Below are positions 1-8,385 of a DNA stretch of 64,000 nt, one piece after another (positions within the stretch are counted from its first letter, which is position 1; each line of letters starts with the position of its first letter). The stretch comes from Fulvimonas soli (GTDB taxonomy: Bacteria > Pseudomonadota > Gammaproteobacteria > Xanthomonadales > Rhodanobacteraceae): NCBI RefSeq assembly GCF_003148905.1, contig NZ_QGHC01000004.1:1-64000 (forward strand), written 5' to 3'. Position numbers and translations under genes: made by a program. The notes under the pieces are model-generated. The model searched no databases. It was not told where the DNA came from and saw nothing but the letters and a program-made list of their open reading frames with translations.

Positions 1-53
1 GACTGCTTGATGAACCCGATGATCTGCTCGGTGGTGAAGCGACTCTTCTTCAT
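1..53 (-). CDS. IS3-family transposase OrfA, N-terminal 17 residues only
   Basis: The minus strand from 53 reads MKKSRFTTEQIIGFIKQ, the characteristic start of the OrfA helix-turn-helix protein of IS3-group elements (IS407/IS1404 type). OrfA binds the element ends and is normally joined to OrfB (DDE transposase) by a programmed frameshift. Only the first residues lie in the window, so nothing can be said about whether the transposase is intact. Confidence 0.75.
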   Translation of the reverse strand, partial: MKKSRFTTEQIIGFIKQ

Positions 54-116
54 GTCCGTCCTCGTGGTTGACGGACTTTACAGCTTCACTTGGTATGGCT
101 CAGTGGGGGCAGGTCA
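1..116 (-). mobile_element. Left end of an IS3-family insertion sequence
   Basis: Read on the minus strand, the sequence from 116 begins TGACCTGCCCCC, the usual kind of IS3-family terminus (TGA...TCA ends). It is followed about 60 bp later by the start of an orfA transposase gene. The element runs off the window edge, so its other end, length and target duplication cannot be seen. It has landed inside an NRAMP-type transporter gene; the terminal TGA of the element forms the stop codon of the truncated gene. Confidence 0.75.
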
Positions 117-866
117 GACCATGCCCACCCCGGTGTCGAAGCGGATGCGCCGGAACGCCGCCTCGGCCTGCTCGGGTGCGAGCAGCAGCGGCGAGGCGTC
201 GCTGGCGGCCTCCTCCTCCTCGGCTTCCTCCGAGGCCTGCCAGAAGAACAGGTAGGGGCTGATGGTGGTGCCGAAGATCGCCACCACGACGACCATGTAG
301 TCGTGCCCCGCATGCCGCGGCCACAGCTGCCAGGCCAGGCTGCGCCACGGCACCTGCGCCACCAGCGCGGTGAGCACGTAGGCGAACAGGCTGAGCGTGA
401 GCAGCTTGAGCAGCGGCGCGTAGCGCGGGAACGGCACCCAGATCTCCAGCGCCAGCGAGAGCAGGGCGAAGCCGAAGGCGTACAGCGGCGCCGGACCGCC
501 GGCCAGCAGCCGCAGCGCCTCGCCCATCGCGCCGATGTCGGCGGCCAGGTTGGCGATGTTGGCGAGCAACAGCAGGCCGATCAGGCCGAGCAGCAGCGGT
601 TTCGGGTAGACCTGCCGCATGTTCGCGGCCAGGCCGCGCCCGGTGACGCGGCCCACGTGCGCGCACACGGTCTGGATGGCGATCATCGGCGGCAGGGTGA
701 GCAGCGCGCTCCACAGCGTGGCGTAGCCGAACCGCGCGCCGGCCTGCGAGTAGGTGGCGATGCCGCCGGGGTCGTCGTCGGCGGCGCCGGTGATCAGGCC
801 CGCGCCGAGCCGGCGCAGCCAGCCGCGCGGCGGCGCCGGGGGGGATTCGAGGGCGGGGCCGACCAT
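114..866 (-). pseudogene. NRAMP-family divalent metal transporter, C-terminus removed by IS3 insertion
   Basis: The 250-residue product has the NRAMP hallmark DDDPGGIATYSQAGARFGY near residues 31-49 in the first membrane helix (the DPGN/DPGG metal-binding motif). Several further hydrophobic helices follow. Full-length NRAMP (MntH-like Mn2+/Fe2+ importer) proteins have about 410-450 residues and 10-11 helices, so roughly the last 40% is missing. The reading frame stops at TGA in 114-116, which is the first triplet of the IS3 element, so disruption is direct. An acidic run (EEAEEEEAA) near residue 215 lies in a loop. An FNR-type promoter lies upstream. The fragment is probably non-functional. 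Confidence 0.85.
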
Positions 867-895
867 GGGCGCGCTTCCGTGGGGCTGACTTCGGC

Positions 896-936
896 AATCT
901 AGCGCCGCCCGGCCGGGAGCGCTTGACCGGGGTCAA
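896..936 (-). promoter_or_regulatory. FNR-type promoter of the NRAMP gene (box 923-936, -10 at 896-901)
   Basis: The box TTGACCGGGGTCAA (923-936) fits the FNR/Anr pattern TTGAT-N4-ATCAA. Reading toward the NRAMP gene, TAGATT at 901-896 is a good -10. The box centre to -10 centre distance is 31 bp, as in class II FNR promoters (box at -41.5). The same box and -10 arrangement recurs at 19779-19820. Confidence 0.65.
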
Positions 937-959
937 CCCCGCGCGATCCGGCGTTTCGC

Positions 960-973
960 TTGATCCGGGTCAA
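960..973 (+). promoter_or_regulatory. FNR-type box upstream of the universal stress protein gene
   Basis: TTGATCCGGGTCAA differs from the E. coli FNR consensus at one position in the right half. It lies 84 bp before the usp start and 24 bp from the box serving the divergent NRAMP gene. The -10 expected about 31 bp downstream is not well matched, so this promoter is less certain than its neighbour. Confidence 0.6.
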
Positions 974-1057
974 CATCGCCCGCGCGCGCCGCGTGCACGC
1001 TGCGGGGCGTGACAGGCGCGCCGCCCGGCGCGCCTTCCATCGACGAGGAGTCCTGCC

Positions 1058-1495
1058 ATGTTCAAGCACATCCTGCTGCCCACCGACGGTTCGGACCTGT
1101 CGCTGCGCGCGGTCGACACCGGCATCGGGCTGGCGGCCCAGCTGGGCGCGAAGGTCTACGCCTTCCACGTGGTGGCGCCGTTCCCGACCGTGGCCTACCT
1201 GGCCGAGATGATCCAGGCCACGCAGGAGTTCTACACCGACGAGGCGACCAGGCGCGCGCAGCGCTGCCTGGACGAGGTGAGGCAGCGCGCCGAGGCGGCC
1301 AAGGTGGCCTGCACCGGCGGCTTCGAGTTCGACCAGCGCCCGTACACCGCGATCATCGGCGCCGCCACCAGGCAGGGCTGCGACCTGATCGTGATGGCCT
1401 CGCACGGCTGGCGCGGCTTCGACCGCCTGCTGCTTGGCAGCGAGACGCACAAGGTGCTGCTCAACACCCAGATCCCGGTGCTGGTCTGCCACTGA
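1058..1495 (+). CDS. Universal stress protein, single UspA domain
   Basis: The 145-residue protein has the UspA fold signature: N-terminal HILLPTDGSDLS and a C-terminal nucleotide-binding loop (ASHGWRGFDRLLLGSETHKVL) of the form G-2x-G-9x-G-S. This suggests an ATP-binding UspA like those induced in low oxygen or stationary phase. The start is supported by a GAGGAG ribosome site about 10 bp upstream. It is divergent from the NRAMP gene and followed by the FNR-type regulator. With the FNR box upstream, induction under oxygen limitation is inferred. The exact stress role is unknown. Confidence 0.9.
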   Translation: MFKHILLPTDGSDLSLRAVDTGIGLAAQLGAKVYAFHVVAPFPTVAYLAEMIQATQEFYTDEATRRAQRCLDEVRQRAEAAKVACTGGFEFDQRPYTAIIGAATRQGCDLIVMASHGWRGFDRLLLGSETHKVLLNTQIPVLVCH

Positions 1496-1574
1496 AGGCT
1501 GCGGCGACGCGCCGCTGCAAGCGGCGCGCCGGCGGTGCTATGGTGCGAGCCTCCCGTTGCGAGAGGTTTCCGCG

Positions 1575-2333
1575 GTGGAAGCCGGCACCGTCCTCGACCT
1601 CAACCAGCTGCGCCGCAGTTGCGGCTCGTGCGCCCTGCACGAGCTCTGCCTGCCGGCGGGCATCGACCGCCAGGACATGGAGCGGCTGGACACCGCGGTG
1701 CGCGACAAGCGCACGCTGGACCGCGGCAAGCTGCTGTTCCGCCAGGGCGACGCCTTCCACGCGCTGTACGTGGTGCGCTCCGGCTCGCTGAAGACCTACG
1801 TGGAGAACCCGGCCGGCGACGCGCAGATCCTCGGCTTCAGCCTGCCCGGCGAGATCGTCGGGGTGGACGCGCTGGCCGACGATCGCCACCAGTGCAGCGC
1901 CGAGGCGCTGGAGCGCACCAGCATCTGCGAGCTGCCCTACTCGATGATGCAGCAGGTGACGCGCGACGTGCCGTCGCTGCACCGGCAGCTGATGCGCGTG
2001 ATCAGCCGCGAGGTGGTCGCCGAGCAGAGCCACCTGGTGATGATGGGCCGCCAGCAGGCGCAGGAGCGGCTGGCGACCTTCCTGCGCAGCCTGTCCGAGC
2101 GCTACGGCCGGCTCTCGCGCGACACCGCCACGCTGACCCTGCCGATGTCGCGCTACGACATCGCCAACTACCTCGGCCTGGTGGTGGAGACGGTGAGCCG
2201 GCTGTTCGGCCGCATGGAGGACGCCGGCATCCTGTCGGTGAACCGCAAGACGGTGCGCATCCTGCGCCCGGACCTGCTGGCCGGGCTCTGCGGCAACGCC
2301 CGGCCGCTGCCGCGGGGCAGGGAAGCCGGCTAG
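1575..2333 (+). CDS. fnr: FNR/Anr-type oxygen-sensing transcription factor (Crp/Fnr family)
   Basis: The 252-residue protein has a cyclic-nucleotide-binding-like sensor domain and a C-terminal winged helix. N-terminal cysteines 16, 19 and 25 (C-x2-C-x5-C) plus Cys118 in TSICELPY match the four [4Fe-4S] ligands of E. coli FNR. The recognition helix (DIANYLGLVVETVSRLF) keeps the E-x2-S-R residues that read TTGAT sites. This is known FNR chemistry: oxygen destroys the cluster and inactivates the dimer. The GTG start at 1575 is chosen because GAGAGG lies about 8 bp upstream and the length then equals the family norm; a longer upstream frame has no family similarity. Five matching boxes in this window are its likely targets. 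Confidence 0.9.
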   Translation: MEAGTVLDLNQLRRSCGSCALHELCLPAGIDRQDMERLDTAVRDKRTLDRGKLLFRQGDAFHALYVVRSGSLKTYVENPAGDAQILGFSLPGEIVGVDALADDRHQCSAEALERTSICELPYSMMQQVTRDVPSLHRQLMRVISREVVAEQSHLVMMGRQQAQERLATFLRSLSERYGRLSRDTATLTLPMSRYDIANYLGLVVETVSRLFGRMEDAGILSVNRKTVRILRPDLLAGLCGNARPLPRGREAG

Positions 2334-2343
2334 CGGCGCGCAC

Positions 2344-2384
2344 TTGACCCTGGTCAAGCCGCGCGCCGCAGGAAGGACTACAAA
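2344..2384 (+). promoter_or_regulatory. FNR-dependent promoter of the acetyltransferase/Usp unit
   Basis: TTGACCCTGGTCAA (2344-2357) is followed by TACAAA at 2379-2384, a fair -10. The centre-to-centre spacing is 31 bp, again the class II FNR geometry. It sits just after the fnr-like gene and before the gene at 2444. Confidence 0.65.
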
Positions 2385-2443
2385 GGCGTCGTAGCGCGCC
2401 GCGATTGCGGCGGCGCGTTTTTCTCCACTTCCGGAGGTCCGCC

Positions 2444-3010
2444 ATGATCGCCACGCCCACCCTGCATCCGGCCCTCGCCGAAGCCGCCGCGGCGCTGCCC
2501 GGCGACCACTGGATCGAGACGCTCAACGACGGCAGCCACGTGCTGATCCGCCCGATCCGGCCGGAGGACCGCGAGCGCGAGCGCGACTTCATCGAGCGCC
2601 TGTCGCCCGAGTCGCAGCACTTCCGCTTCTTCGGCATGGTGCGCGAGGCCGGGCCGGTGCTGCTCGACCAGATGGTCAACGTGGACTACGTGCACAGCAT
2701 GGCCTTCGTGGCGCTGGTCCACGACAACGGCGCGCTGCGCGAGGTGGGCGTGAGCCGCTACGCCGCCGCCGCGGACGCCAGCCGCTGCGAATGCGCGGTG
2801 ACCGTGGCGGACGACTGGCGCCACCGCGGGCTGGCGGTGGCGCTGATGCGGCGCCTGATCGACGCGGCGCGCCAGAACGGCTTCCGCCAGATGTTCTCGA
2901 TCGACGCGGCGGAGAACGAGCCGATGCGCGAGCTGGCCGCGTTCCTCGGCTTCCGGCGGAAGCCCGACCCGGCCGACGCGCACCAGGTCGTCCACACGCT
3001 GGACCTGTAG
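2444..3010 (+). CDS. GNAT-family N-acetyltransferase
   Basis: The 188-residue protein has a GNAT acetyl-CoA site (DDWRHRGLAVALMRRLID, the R/Q-x2-G-x-G/A type) near residues 124-141 and a preceding substrate domain starting IRPIRPEDRERE. It resembles the stand-alone C-terminal domain of Pat-type protein lysine acetyltransferases, but the substrate is not known. The ATG at 2444 has a strong GGAGG 7 bp upstream; an in-frame ATG at 2405 lacks a ribosome site. It is followed after 10 bp by a tandem Usp gene, so both are probably one FNR-controlled transcript. Confidence 0.8.
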   Translation: MIATPTLHPALAEAAAALPGDHWIETLNDGSHVLIRPIRPEDRERERDFIERLSPESQHFRFFGMVREAGPVLLDQMVNVDYVHSMAFVALVHDNGALREVGVSRYAAAADASRCECAVTVADDWRHRGLAVALMRRLIDAARQNGFRQMFSIDAAENEPMRELAAFLGFRRKPDPADAHQVVHTLDL

Positions 3011-3020
3011 GGAGCCGGAC

Positions 3021-3884
3021 ATGGGCGCTTCGGGAACGCGGAACGCGGCGGTCGCGCCGGCGCCGGCCGTCGGCCGCGCCGGCGACGTGCTCGCCCTGGT
3101 CACTTCCGCCGCGCCGTGGAGCGCGGCCGCGGTGGTCGGCGCGCGGCTCGCCGCGCGCTGGAACGGCACGCTCACCGGCTGCTACCTCGATCCGGCGCTG
3201 CGCCTGCTCAACGCCGCCGAGGCCGAGCCCACGGTGCTGGCGCTGCTCTACGAGAGCAGCCAGTCGCAGGACGACCCGGCGCGCGCCGACTTCGCCGGCT
3301 TCGCCGCCCGCTACGGCGTGCAGGCCGCGCGCTGGGCGGTGGTGCGCACCGGCGTGGCGCAGACCCTGCGCATGCTCGGCGCGTGGCACGACCTGGCGGT
3401 GCTGGAGCGCGACCTGGTCGCGCCGGAGGGCCTGTTCGAGGTGCTGGGCGAGGCGCTGCTCGGCTGCCGCACGCCCTGCCTGGTGCTGCCGGAGGGCGAG
3501 CCGGAGGCGGCCTTCGCGCGCATCGCGGTCGGCTGGAACGGGCGCATAGAGGCGATCCGCGCGATCCGCGCCGCCCTGCCGCTGCTGGCCGGGGCGGGCG
3601 AGGTCTGCGTGCTGGACGGCGCGCCGGAGCCGGATGAGGACGTCAGCGGCCTGCCGCGCTTCGATCCCTGCGCCTACCTGGCCGCGCACGGCATCGCCGC
3701 GCGCCGGCGCCGCTTCCACGCCGAGCCGTCCTCGGCCGGCGCCGCGCTGCTGCGCGAGGTGCGCGGCTACGACCTGCTGGTGATGGGCGCCTACGGCCAC
3801 TCGCGGATGCGCGAGCGCGTGCTGGGCGGAGCCACGCGGCACGTGCTGGAGCACGCGCGCGTCCCCGTGCTGATGATGCATTGA
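3021..3884 (+). CDS. Tandem-domain universal stress protein
   Basis: The 287-residue protein has two UspA-like halves. The second half carries the nucleotide-binding loop GAYGHSRMRERVLGGATRHVL near residues 255-275; the first half has lost it. This layout matches the two-domain UspE-like proteins of oxygen-regulated clusters. It is probably cotranscribed with the acetyltransferase (10-bp gap, GGAG site). The N-terminal 20 residues are Ala-rich and may be an extension or a slightly early start. Confidence 0.85.
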   Translation: MGASGTRNAAVAPAPAVGRAGDVLALVTSAAPWSAAAVVGARLAARWNGTLTGCYLDPALRLLNAAEAEPTVLALLYESSQSQDDPARADFAGFAARYGVQAARWAVVRTGVAQTLRMLGAWHDLAVLERDLVAPEGLFEVLGEALLGCRTPCLVLPEGEPEAAFARIAVGWNGRIEAIRAIRAALPLLAGAGEVCVLDGAPEPDEDVSGLPRFDPCAYLAAHGIAARRRRFHAEPSSAGAALLREVRGYDLLVMGAYGHSRMRERVLGGATRHVLEHARVPVLMMH

Positions 3885-3973
3885 CGCATGCCCGGTAGGC
3901 CGCGAGCCGCTAGGATGGCGCGACGGGCCGCGGGCGGAACGCCGCGCGGCGGGCGGCGGGGAGTGCGCGGGCG

Positions 3974-5356
3974 ATGATCGTCTACAGCTGCCACGGCGCG
4001 GCGAAGGAAGTCACCGGCTCCTGCCACCTGGTGCGCTGCGGCGCGCGCAGCGTGCTGGTGGACTGCGGCCTGTTCCAGGGCGGCCGCGAGCGCGAGCGGG
4101 CCAATGCCGAGCCGTTCGAGTTCGATCCGGCCGGCATCGACGCGCTGCTGCTCACCCACGCGCACCTGGACCACTGCGGGCGCATCCCCCGGCTGGTGCG
4201 CGAGGGCTTCCGCGGCCGCATCCACGCCACCGCCGCCACCCGCGACCTGGCCCGCGTGGTGCTGCTGGACGCCGCCGGCCTGCAGGAGGAGGAAGCGCGC
4301 CGCGCCGCGCGCAGCGGCCGCGACGGCGCGGCGCCGCTGTACACCCTGGACGATGCACTGCACAGCTTCGATTTCTTCGCCGAGCCGGTCGGCTACGGCG
4401 TGCCGGTGGCGGTCGCCGAGGGCATTCGCGCCACCTTCCGCGATGCCGGCCACATCCTGGGCTCGGCCTCGATCCTGCTGGAACTGGAGGACGGCGGGAC
4501 GTCCTTGCGCGTCGTGTTCTCCGGCGACCTGGGCAGCCCGGGCCGGCCGATCCTGCGCGATCCGCAGCCGGCGCCGCAGGCCGAATACGTGGCGATGGAA
4601 ACCACCTACGGCAACCGCACGCACCGCTCGCTGCCCGATTCGGTGGACGAGCTGTACCGCGCGGTGGAGCAGACGCTGGGCCGCGGCGGCAACGTGGTCA
4701 TCCCCACCTTCGCCATGGAACGCGCGCAGGAGGTGCTGTACTACCTGCACCGCGGCCTGCGCGAGGGCAGAGTGCCGGCGGGCGCGCAGGTGTTCCTCGA
4801 TTCGCCAATGGCGATCTCGGCCACCGAGATCTTCCGCCGCCACCCCGAGTGCTTCGACGAGGCGTTCCGCGCGACGCTCGCGCGCGACGACCCGTTCGGC
4901 ATGCCCAACCTGCGCTTCACCCGCGAGACCGCCGACTCGATGGCGATCAACCGCATCGAGGGCGGCGCGATCATCCTGGCCGGCTCGGGCATGTGCGACG
5001 GCGGGCGCGTGCGCCACCACCTGCGCCACAACCTGTGGCGCGAGAAGAGCAGCATCGTGTTCGTCGGCTACGCCGCCAGCGGCACGCTGGCGCGGCGCAT
5101 CATCGACGGGGCGAAGACGGTGCGGCTGTTCGACGATGACGTCCGCGTGCGCGCCCAGCTGTGGACGATCAACGGCTTCTCCGCCCACGCCGACCAGGCC
5201 GGCCTGCTGGACTGGCTGGGCGACGCGCCGCGGCGCGAGGTGCTGCTGGTGCACGGCGACTACGAGGTGGGCATGCGCGCGATGGCCGAATGCCTGCGGC
5301 AGCGCGGGGTGCCCTGCCGGATGCCGGGGAAGGGCGAACCGATCCTGCTGAAATGA
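3974..5356 (+). CDS. Metallo-beta-lactamase/beta-CASP ribonuclease-like protein
   Basis: The 460-residue protein belongs to the MBL-fold group related to CPSF73 and archaeal exonucleases (often called RNA specificity factor). HxHxDH is present as THAHLDHCGRIP near residue 60, later ligands as DAGHILGSAS and SGDLG near residues 155-187, and a beta-CASP region to the end with NGFSAHADQ and LVHGD. Its size is normal for the family, which cleaves or trims RNA using two zinc ions. GGGGAG lies about 10 bp before the ATG. It follows the FNR-linked usp gene at 90 bp; no separate FNR box was found. The biological RNA target is unknown. Confidence 0.85.
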   Translation: MIVYSCHGAAKEVTGSCHLVRCGARSVLVDCGLFQGGRERERANAEPFEFDPAGIDALLLTHAHLDHCGRIPRLVREGFRGRIHATAATRDLARVVLLDAAGLQEEEARRAARSGRDGAAPLYTLDDALHSFDFFAEPVGYGVPVAVAEGIRATFRDAGHILGSASILLELEDGGTSLRVVFSGDLGSPGRPILRDPQPAPQAEYVAMETTYGNRTHRSLPDSVDELYRAVEQTLGRGGNVVIPTFAMERAQEVLYYLHRGLREGRVPAGAQVFLDSPMAISATEIFRRHPECFDEAFRATLARDDPFGMPNLRFTRETADSMAINRIEGGAIILAGSGMCDGGRVRHHLRHNLWREKSSIVFVGYAASGTLARRIIDGAKTVRLFDDDVRVRAQLWTINGFSAHADQAGLLDWLGDAPRREVLLVHGDYEVGMRAMAECLRQRGVPCRMPGKGEPILLK

Positions 5357-5414
5357 ATGCGCGCGCGGCGGATGCCGGCGCGGGCGGTGACATTGTGCGT
5401 TTTTCCGGCACACC

Positions 5415-5843
5415 CTAATTCTTTTGGTCCCATCCCACAACGCGGCCATTGTCTATCGTGATGCGAAGGCGATAGCGATTGACGCCCGATGGCCGGTATT
5501 TCCATACCTCGCGGGTCATCGTCTTGAGAAGCTTCTTGTCGATGGCGACCGGCGCACCCAGCGAATCGCGCAACTGCTCTTGGGTTTGTCCTTCCCAGAA
5601 ACGGTGCTGAACGATCCTTTGGACCAAGGCCTCGTCCCGATACTTGGAGCGCAGATAAGCCAGGTGCTGTTGCCGCTTGGCGTGATTAGCCCATGCGGCA
5701 ATGGCAACGACTGCAACCATGGCGAGAACCGGGATTACGACGCCTATCGTTTGGAATATTCTGGTGGCGAGGTAGACGGGCAGGCCGATCACGATTGCGA
5801 GCATCAGCAATGCGCCTTCCGCCTTGGATGATTTCCTGCCCAT
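5415..5843 (-). CDS. Membrane-anchored protein of unknown function
   Basis: The 142-residue product has two adjacent hydrophobic segments (about residues 12-30 and 34-52). A soluble C-terminal part contains a conserved-looking region from about residue 86 (LRDSLGAPVAIDKK) to the end (ITIDNGRVVGW). The tail resembles the small alpha/beta SmpA/BamE-like fold (a two-helix start, then strands RYRLRITIDNG), but this is only a shape similarity. It is the last gene of a minus-strand group with the Rhs-like toxin and a small exported protein. A role in immunity or surface anchoring is possible but unproven. Confidence 0.55.
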   Translation of the reverse strand: MGRKSSKAEGALLMLAIVIGLPVYLATRIFQTIGVVIPVLAMVAVVAIAAWANHAKRQQHLAYLRSKYRDEALVQRIVQHRFWEGQTQEQLRDSLGAPVAIDKKLLKTMTREVWKYRPSGVNRYRLRITIDNGRVVGWDQKN

Positions 5844-5874
5844 AGCCCCTCCCTGAGCGGTATGTTGTCTCGGC

Positions 5875-6246
5875 TCAAGCGCTGCCGTTGCAGAACAGCG
5901 GCGTGACCTTCTTCTCCGCCGTGTCGTAGACCAGGTTGATCACCGAGCAGCCGCCATCCAGGATGCGGGGCGCCTGGGTGGGCGCAACGATGTGGACGCC
6001 GGGATCGGACACCTGCACGAACTCGCCCACTAACACGCGACGGCCGTGCTTGACGTCGCCGTAGTAGTAGCGGCCGTACTGATCCAGCGGCCCGGCGCCG
6101 TCGGGCAGGACGAGGTGCGCTTCCACCTCGGCGATCAACGCCGGCGTCGGCGTCCATGTCGCCGCCTGACCCGCGGTGGCGGTCGATGATGCGAGCAGGA
6201 GCAGGGCGGCCATCCGCTTTGGCTTGGACATGCGAATAGCACTCAT
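5875..6246 (-). CDS. Small exported protein, candidate immunity partner of the upstream Rhs/M91 toxin
   Basis: The 123-residue product has a Sec signal peptide (basic start, AALLLLASSTATA, then GQAATWTP). The mature part is about 95 residues with two cysteines (GGCSVI and LFCNG) that could form a disulphide. Its ATG overlaps the stop of the Rhs-like gene by 4 bp (ATGA), implying translational coupling. A start five codons later (6231) is also possible. No family was recognised. Location immediately downstream of a toxin and export to the periplasm suggest immunity, by context only. Confidence 0.55.
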   Translation of the reverse strand: MSAIRMSKPKRMAALLLLASSTATAGQAATWTPTPALIAEVEAHLVLPDGAGPLDQYGRYYYGDVKHGRRVLVGEFVQVSDPGVHIVAPTQAPRILDGGCSVINLVYDTAEKKVTPLFCNGSA

Positions 6247-7161
6247 GGGTTGGTCGGACTGTGTGGAGGCGGGGGAGGCGGATTCGGCGGCGTTGGAGGC
6301 GGCGGATCGTAGTAGCTGGGACGGATCGGCAGATTGTGCTCCCGACGCACCATGTTCTCGTTGGCCATCGAATGGGTCTCGCTCGGCGGCGTCGTACCGG
6401 GGGTCTTGCCGCCCTTGTCGTAGCTCTGCACACCCTGGTCGATGGCGCGGGCATGGCCGAACTCGTGCGCCACGCCGACGTATCCCGGCCGGTACGTGTT
6501 GCCTGTCTCGTCCATGCCGCCGGTCGTTTGCGAAGGATCGATCCGCACCGTGGAACCTGTGCCCTTGCCGTTAGTGGAAATGCCGGAAGGATCGGCCTGG
6601 GTGCTGTTGCCCTTGACCGGGCACCTGCGGCTCCACGTAGATAATGTTCGGCGTCGCCTGGAGCTTCTCGATCAGTACATGGCCGCCCGGTCCCTGACGG
6701 ATGGTCCTGATATCGGCCTGCATGCGCTGCTTGAAATTGGTGTCGCCCACGATCTGGATGACGCGGCCGGTCGGGTCGACGCCCATGACCGGGTTGTTGT
6801 TGACGTACTCGTGGCGGTTGTAATTGAACACGTTGCCCAAGCCCGGATCGTCCGGGTCCACACTCAGGAATCGGGCCGACCCCGGGTCGTAGTAGCGCGC
6901 CTGCATGTAGATGAGCCCGGTATCAGGGTCGTTGACGTGGCCCGAGTAGCCCGGCCCGTCCGGTGGTGCGCCCGTGCTCGGCACGGACGAGCCATAAGGC
7001 TTGTAGTCGTAGCGGGCCACGATGTCGCCTTGCGCGTCGGCCTTCGCGAGCACGTTCCCGTTCGGGTCGGTGTAGTAGTAATGCACCTCGCCAGCAACCA
7101 ACCCGCTGGAAGTGAAGGCCAGTGCTACCGTGGCGAAACACAGTGTCTTTCCAGCGTCCAT
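6243..7161 (-). pseudogene. Short Rhs-repeat protein with C-terminal M91-type zinc metalloprotease toxin, frameshifted
   Basis: The first part (7161 down to about 6612) has a Sec signal peptide, one YD/Rhs unit (TDPNGNVLAKADAQGDIVAR) and the Rhs core end (ARYYDPGSARFLSVDP, then NPVMGVDPTG). After this junction toxins normally start. The frame then breaks at a C triplet (6610-6612); shifting one base continues into GNSTQADPSG and later VAHEFGHARAID, a HExxH zinc site. The arrangement (GHVLIEKL, then STVRIDP, then HEFGH) matches the NleD-like M91 peptidase fold of Rhs toxins. The C-terminus is proline-rich. It lacks the large N-terminal delivery domains of T6SS Rhs proteins. The frameshift may be real or a sequencing indel. 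Confidence 0.7.
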
Positions 7162-7264
7162 ACTTTTCCCCCTTGCAAACCTACGCGTGATTTTTAGCAG
7201 GTTTCCGTTGCACCGGCATCATTGCCGGAAAATTTGCTAATTCCTGGCCAAACCGGATCAAATC

Positions 7265-7680
7265 TTCGAGGATTTGGTCATGAAGTATTGCCCTGCTTGC
7301 GTGGGTGCCCGCCATTACTGGCGGGTGGATAGTCGGCTCAAATGTCGTGCCCGCGGCCATCGCTTCAGCTGGATCTGCATGGAATTCGGTGCGGCCGCCC
7401 AGTCCGGTCAAGCAGCCCCTGCCGGACTGGTATCGGCAGCGTTTCCGCAGCCGCGTCAGCGCGGCGGCACGTGAGCGGTTCTATCGCCTGCTGTGGGCCT
7501 GCTGTGCCCAGCGCGAGCCGTTCGATACTGAAGCTGCGCGGCGAGCAAGTGATAATCCGCAAGGAAAAGGAATAAGGGACGGCCGGTCGGGCGCGACCAC
7601 ATCAACGGCATCGAAGGCTTCTGGAGCTATGCTAAGAACGGGTTGTATCCCCACCGTGGCGTGCCCCGCCGGGGAGAGAG
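7265..7680 (+). pseudogene. Degraded IS1595-family (ISXO2-type) transposase remnant
   Basis: Pieces of one transposase lie in order but in different frames. A zinc ribbon (CPACVGARHYWRV followed by CRARGHRFS, about 7286-7366) comes first, then FYRLLWACCAQREPFD (about 7479-7525), then GRDHINGIEGFWSYAKNGLY (about 7588-7650), the last being the conserved ISXO2-like catalytic motif. The central DDE part is mostly deleted. No inverted repeats or target duplications were identified. This fills the gap between the Rhs locus and the pirin gene; no intact gene was seen. Confidence 0.6.
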
Positions 7681-7688
7681 AGCAAGCG

Positions 7689-8385
7689 CTACGGAGCGAC
7701 ATCGACCAGCACCAGCTCGGCGTCCTCCAGCGCGGTCACGTGCAGGGCGGCCTCGCCGCGGATCGCCGCGCCGTCGCACGCCTCGATCCGCACGCCGTTG
7801 ACGTCCACCGTGCCCCTGGCCGGCACCAGATAGGCGTAGCGGCCCGGCGCCGTCACGTACTCGGCGCGCTCGCCGGCCTCCAGCGCGGCGCCCAGCACGC
7901 GCGCCTCGGCGCGCAGGGGCAGGGCGCCGTCGTCCTCCGCCGCTGGCCAGCACCACGAAGCGCCCGGCGCGCTCGCCGGCGGGGAACGGCCGGGTGCCCC
8001 AAGACGGCGGCAGGCCCTGCCGGTCCGGGATGATCCAGATCTGGAAGATGCGCGTGGTCTGCGGCTCCAGGTTGTATTCGGCGTGGGTGATGCCGCTGCC
8101 GGCGCTCATCACCTGCACGTCGCCGGCCACGGTGCGGCCGCGGTTGCCCAGGCTGTCCTGGTGGCTGATCGCGCCCTCGCGCACGTAGGTGACGATCTCC
8201 ATATCCGCGTGCGGGTGGGGCGGGAAGCCGGCGTGCGGCGCGATGGCGTCGTCGTTCCACACGCGCAGCGCGCCCCAGCCCATGCGGGCGGGATCGCGGT
8301 AGTCGGCGAAGGAGAAGTGGTGCCTGGCCTTGAGCCAGCCGTGGTCGGCGGCGCCCAGGCGGTCGAAGGGTCTGCGTTCGATCAT
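7689..8385 (-). pseudogene. Pirin-family protein (YhhW-like quercetin dioxygenase), single frameshift
   Basis: From the ATG at 8385 the product reads MIERRPFDRLGAADHGWLKA and contains the pirin cupin motifs (PHPHADMEIVTYV, GITHAEYN) with metal-binding histidines and glutamate. Around 7940 the frame slips by one base. The next frame continues as DGALPLRAEARVLGAALEAGE and runs to a stop at 7689 (ending ELVLVDVAP), restoring a normal length of about 232 residues. YhhW-like pirins are iron cupins that can oxidise quercetin. An indel error is as likely as true inactivation. Confidence 0.75.

Noticed and set aside
5875-7161. Complete contact-dependent or T6SS Rhs system
   Set aside because: The protein lacks PAAR, VgrG-linked or large Rhs cage regions, and no T6SS genes are present; only a short Rhs core with a toxin domain is supported.
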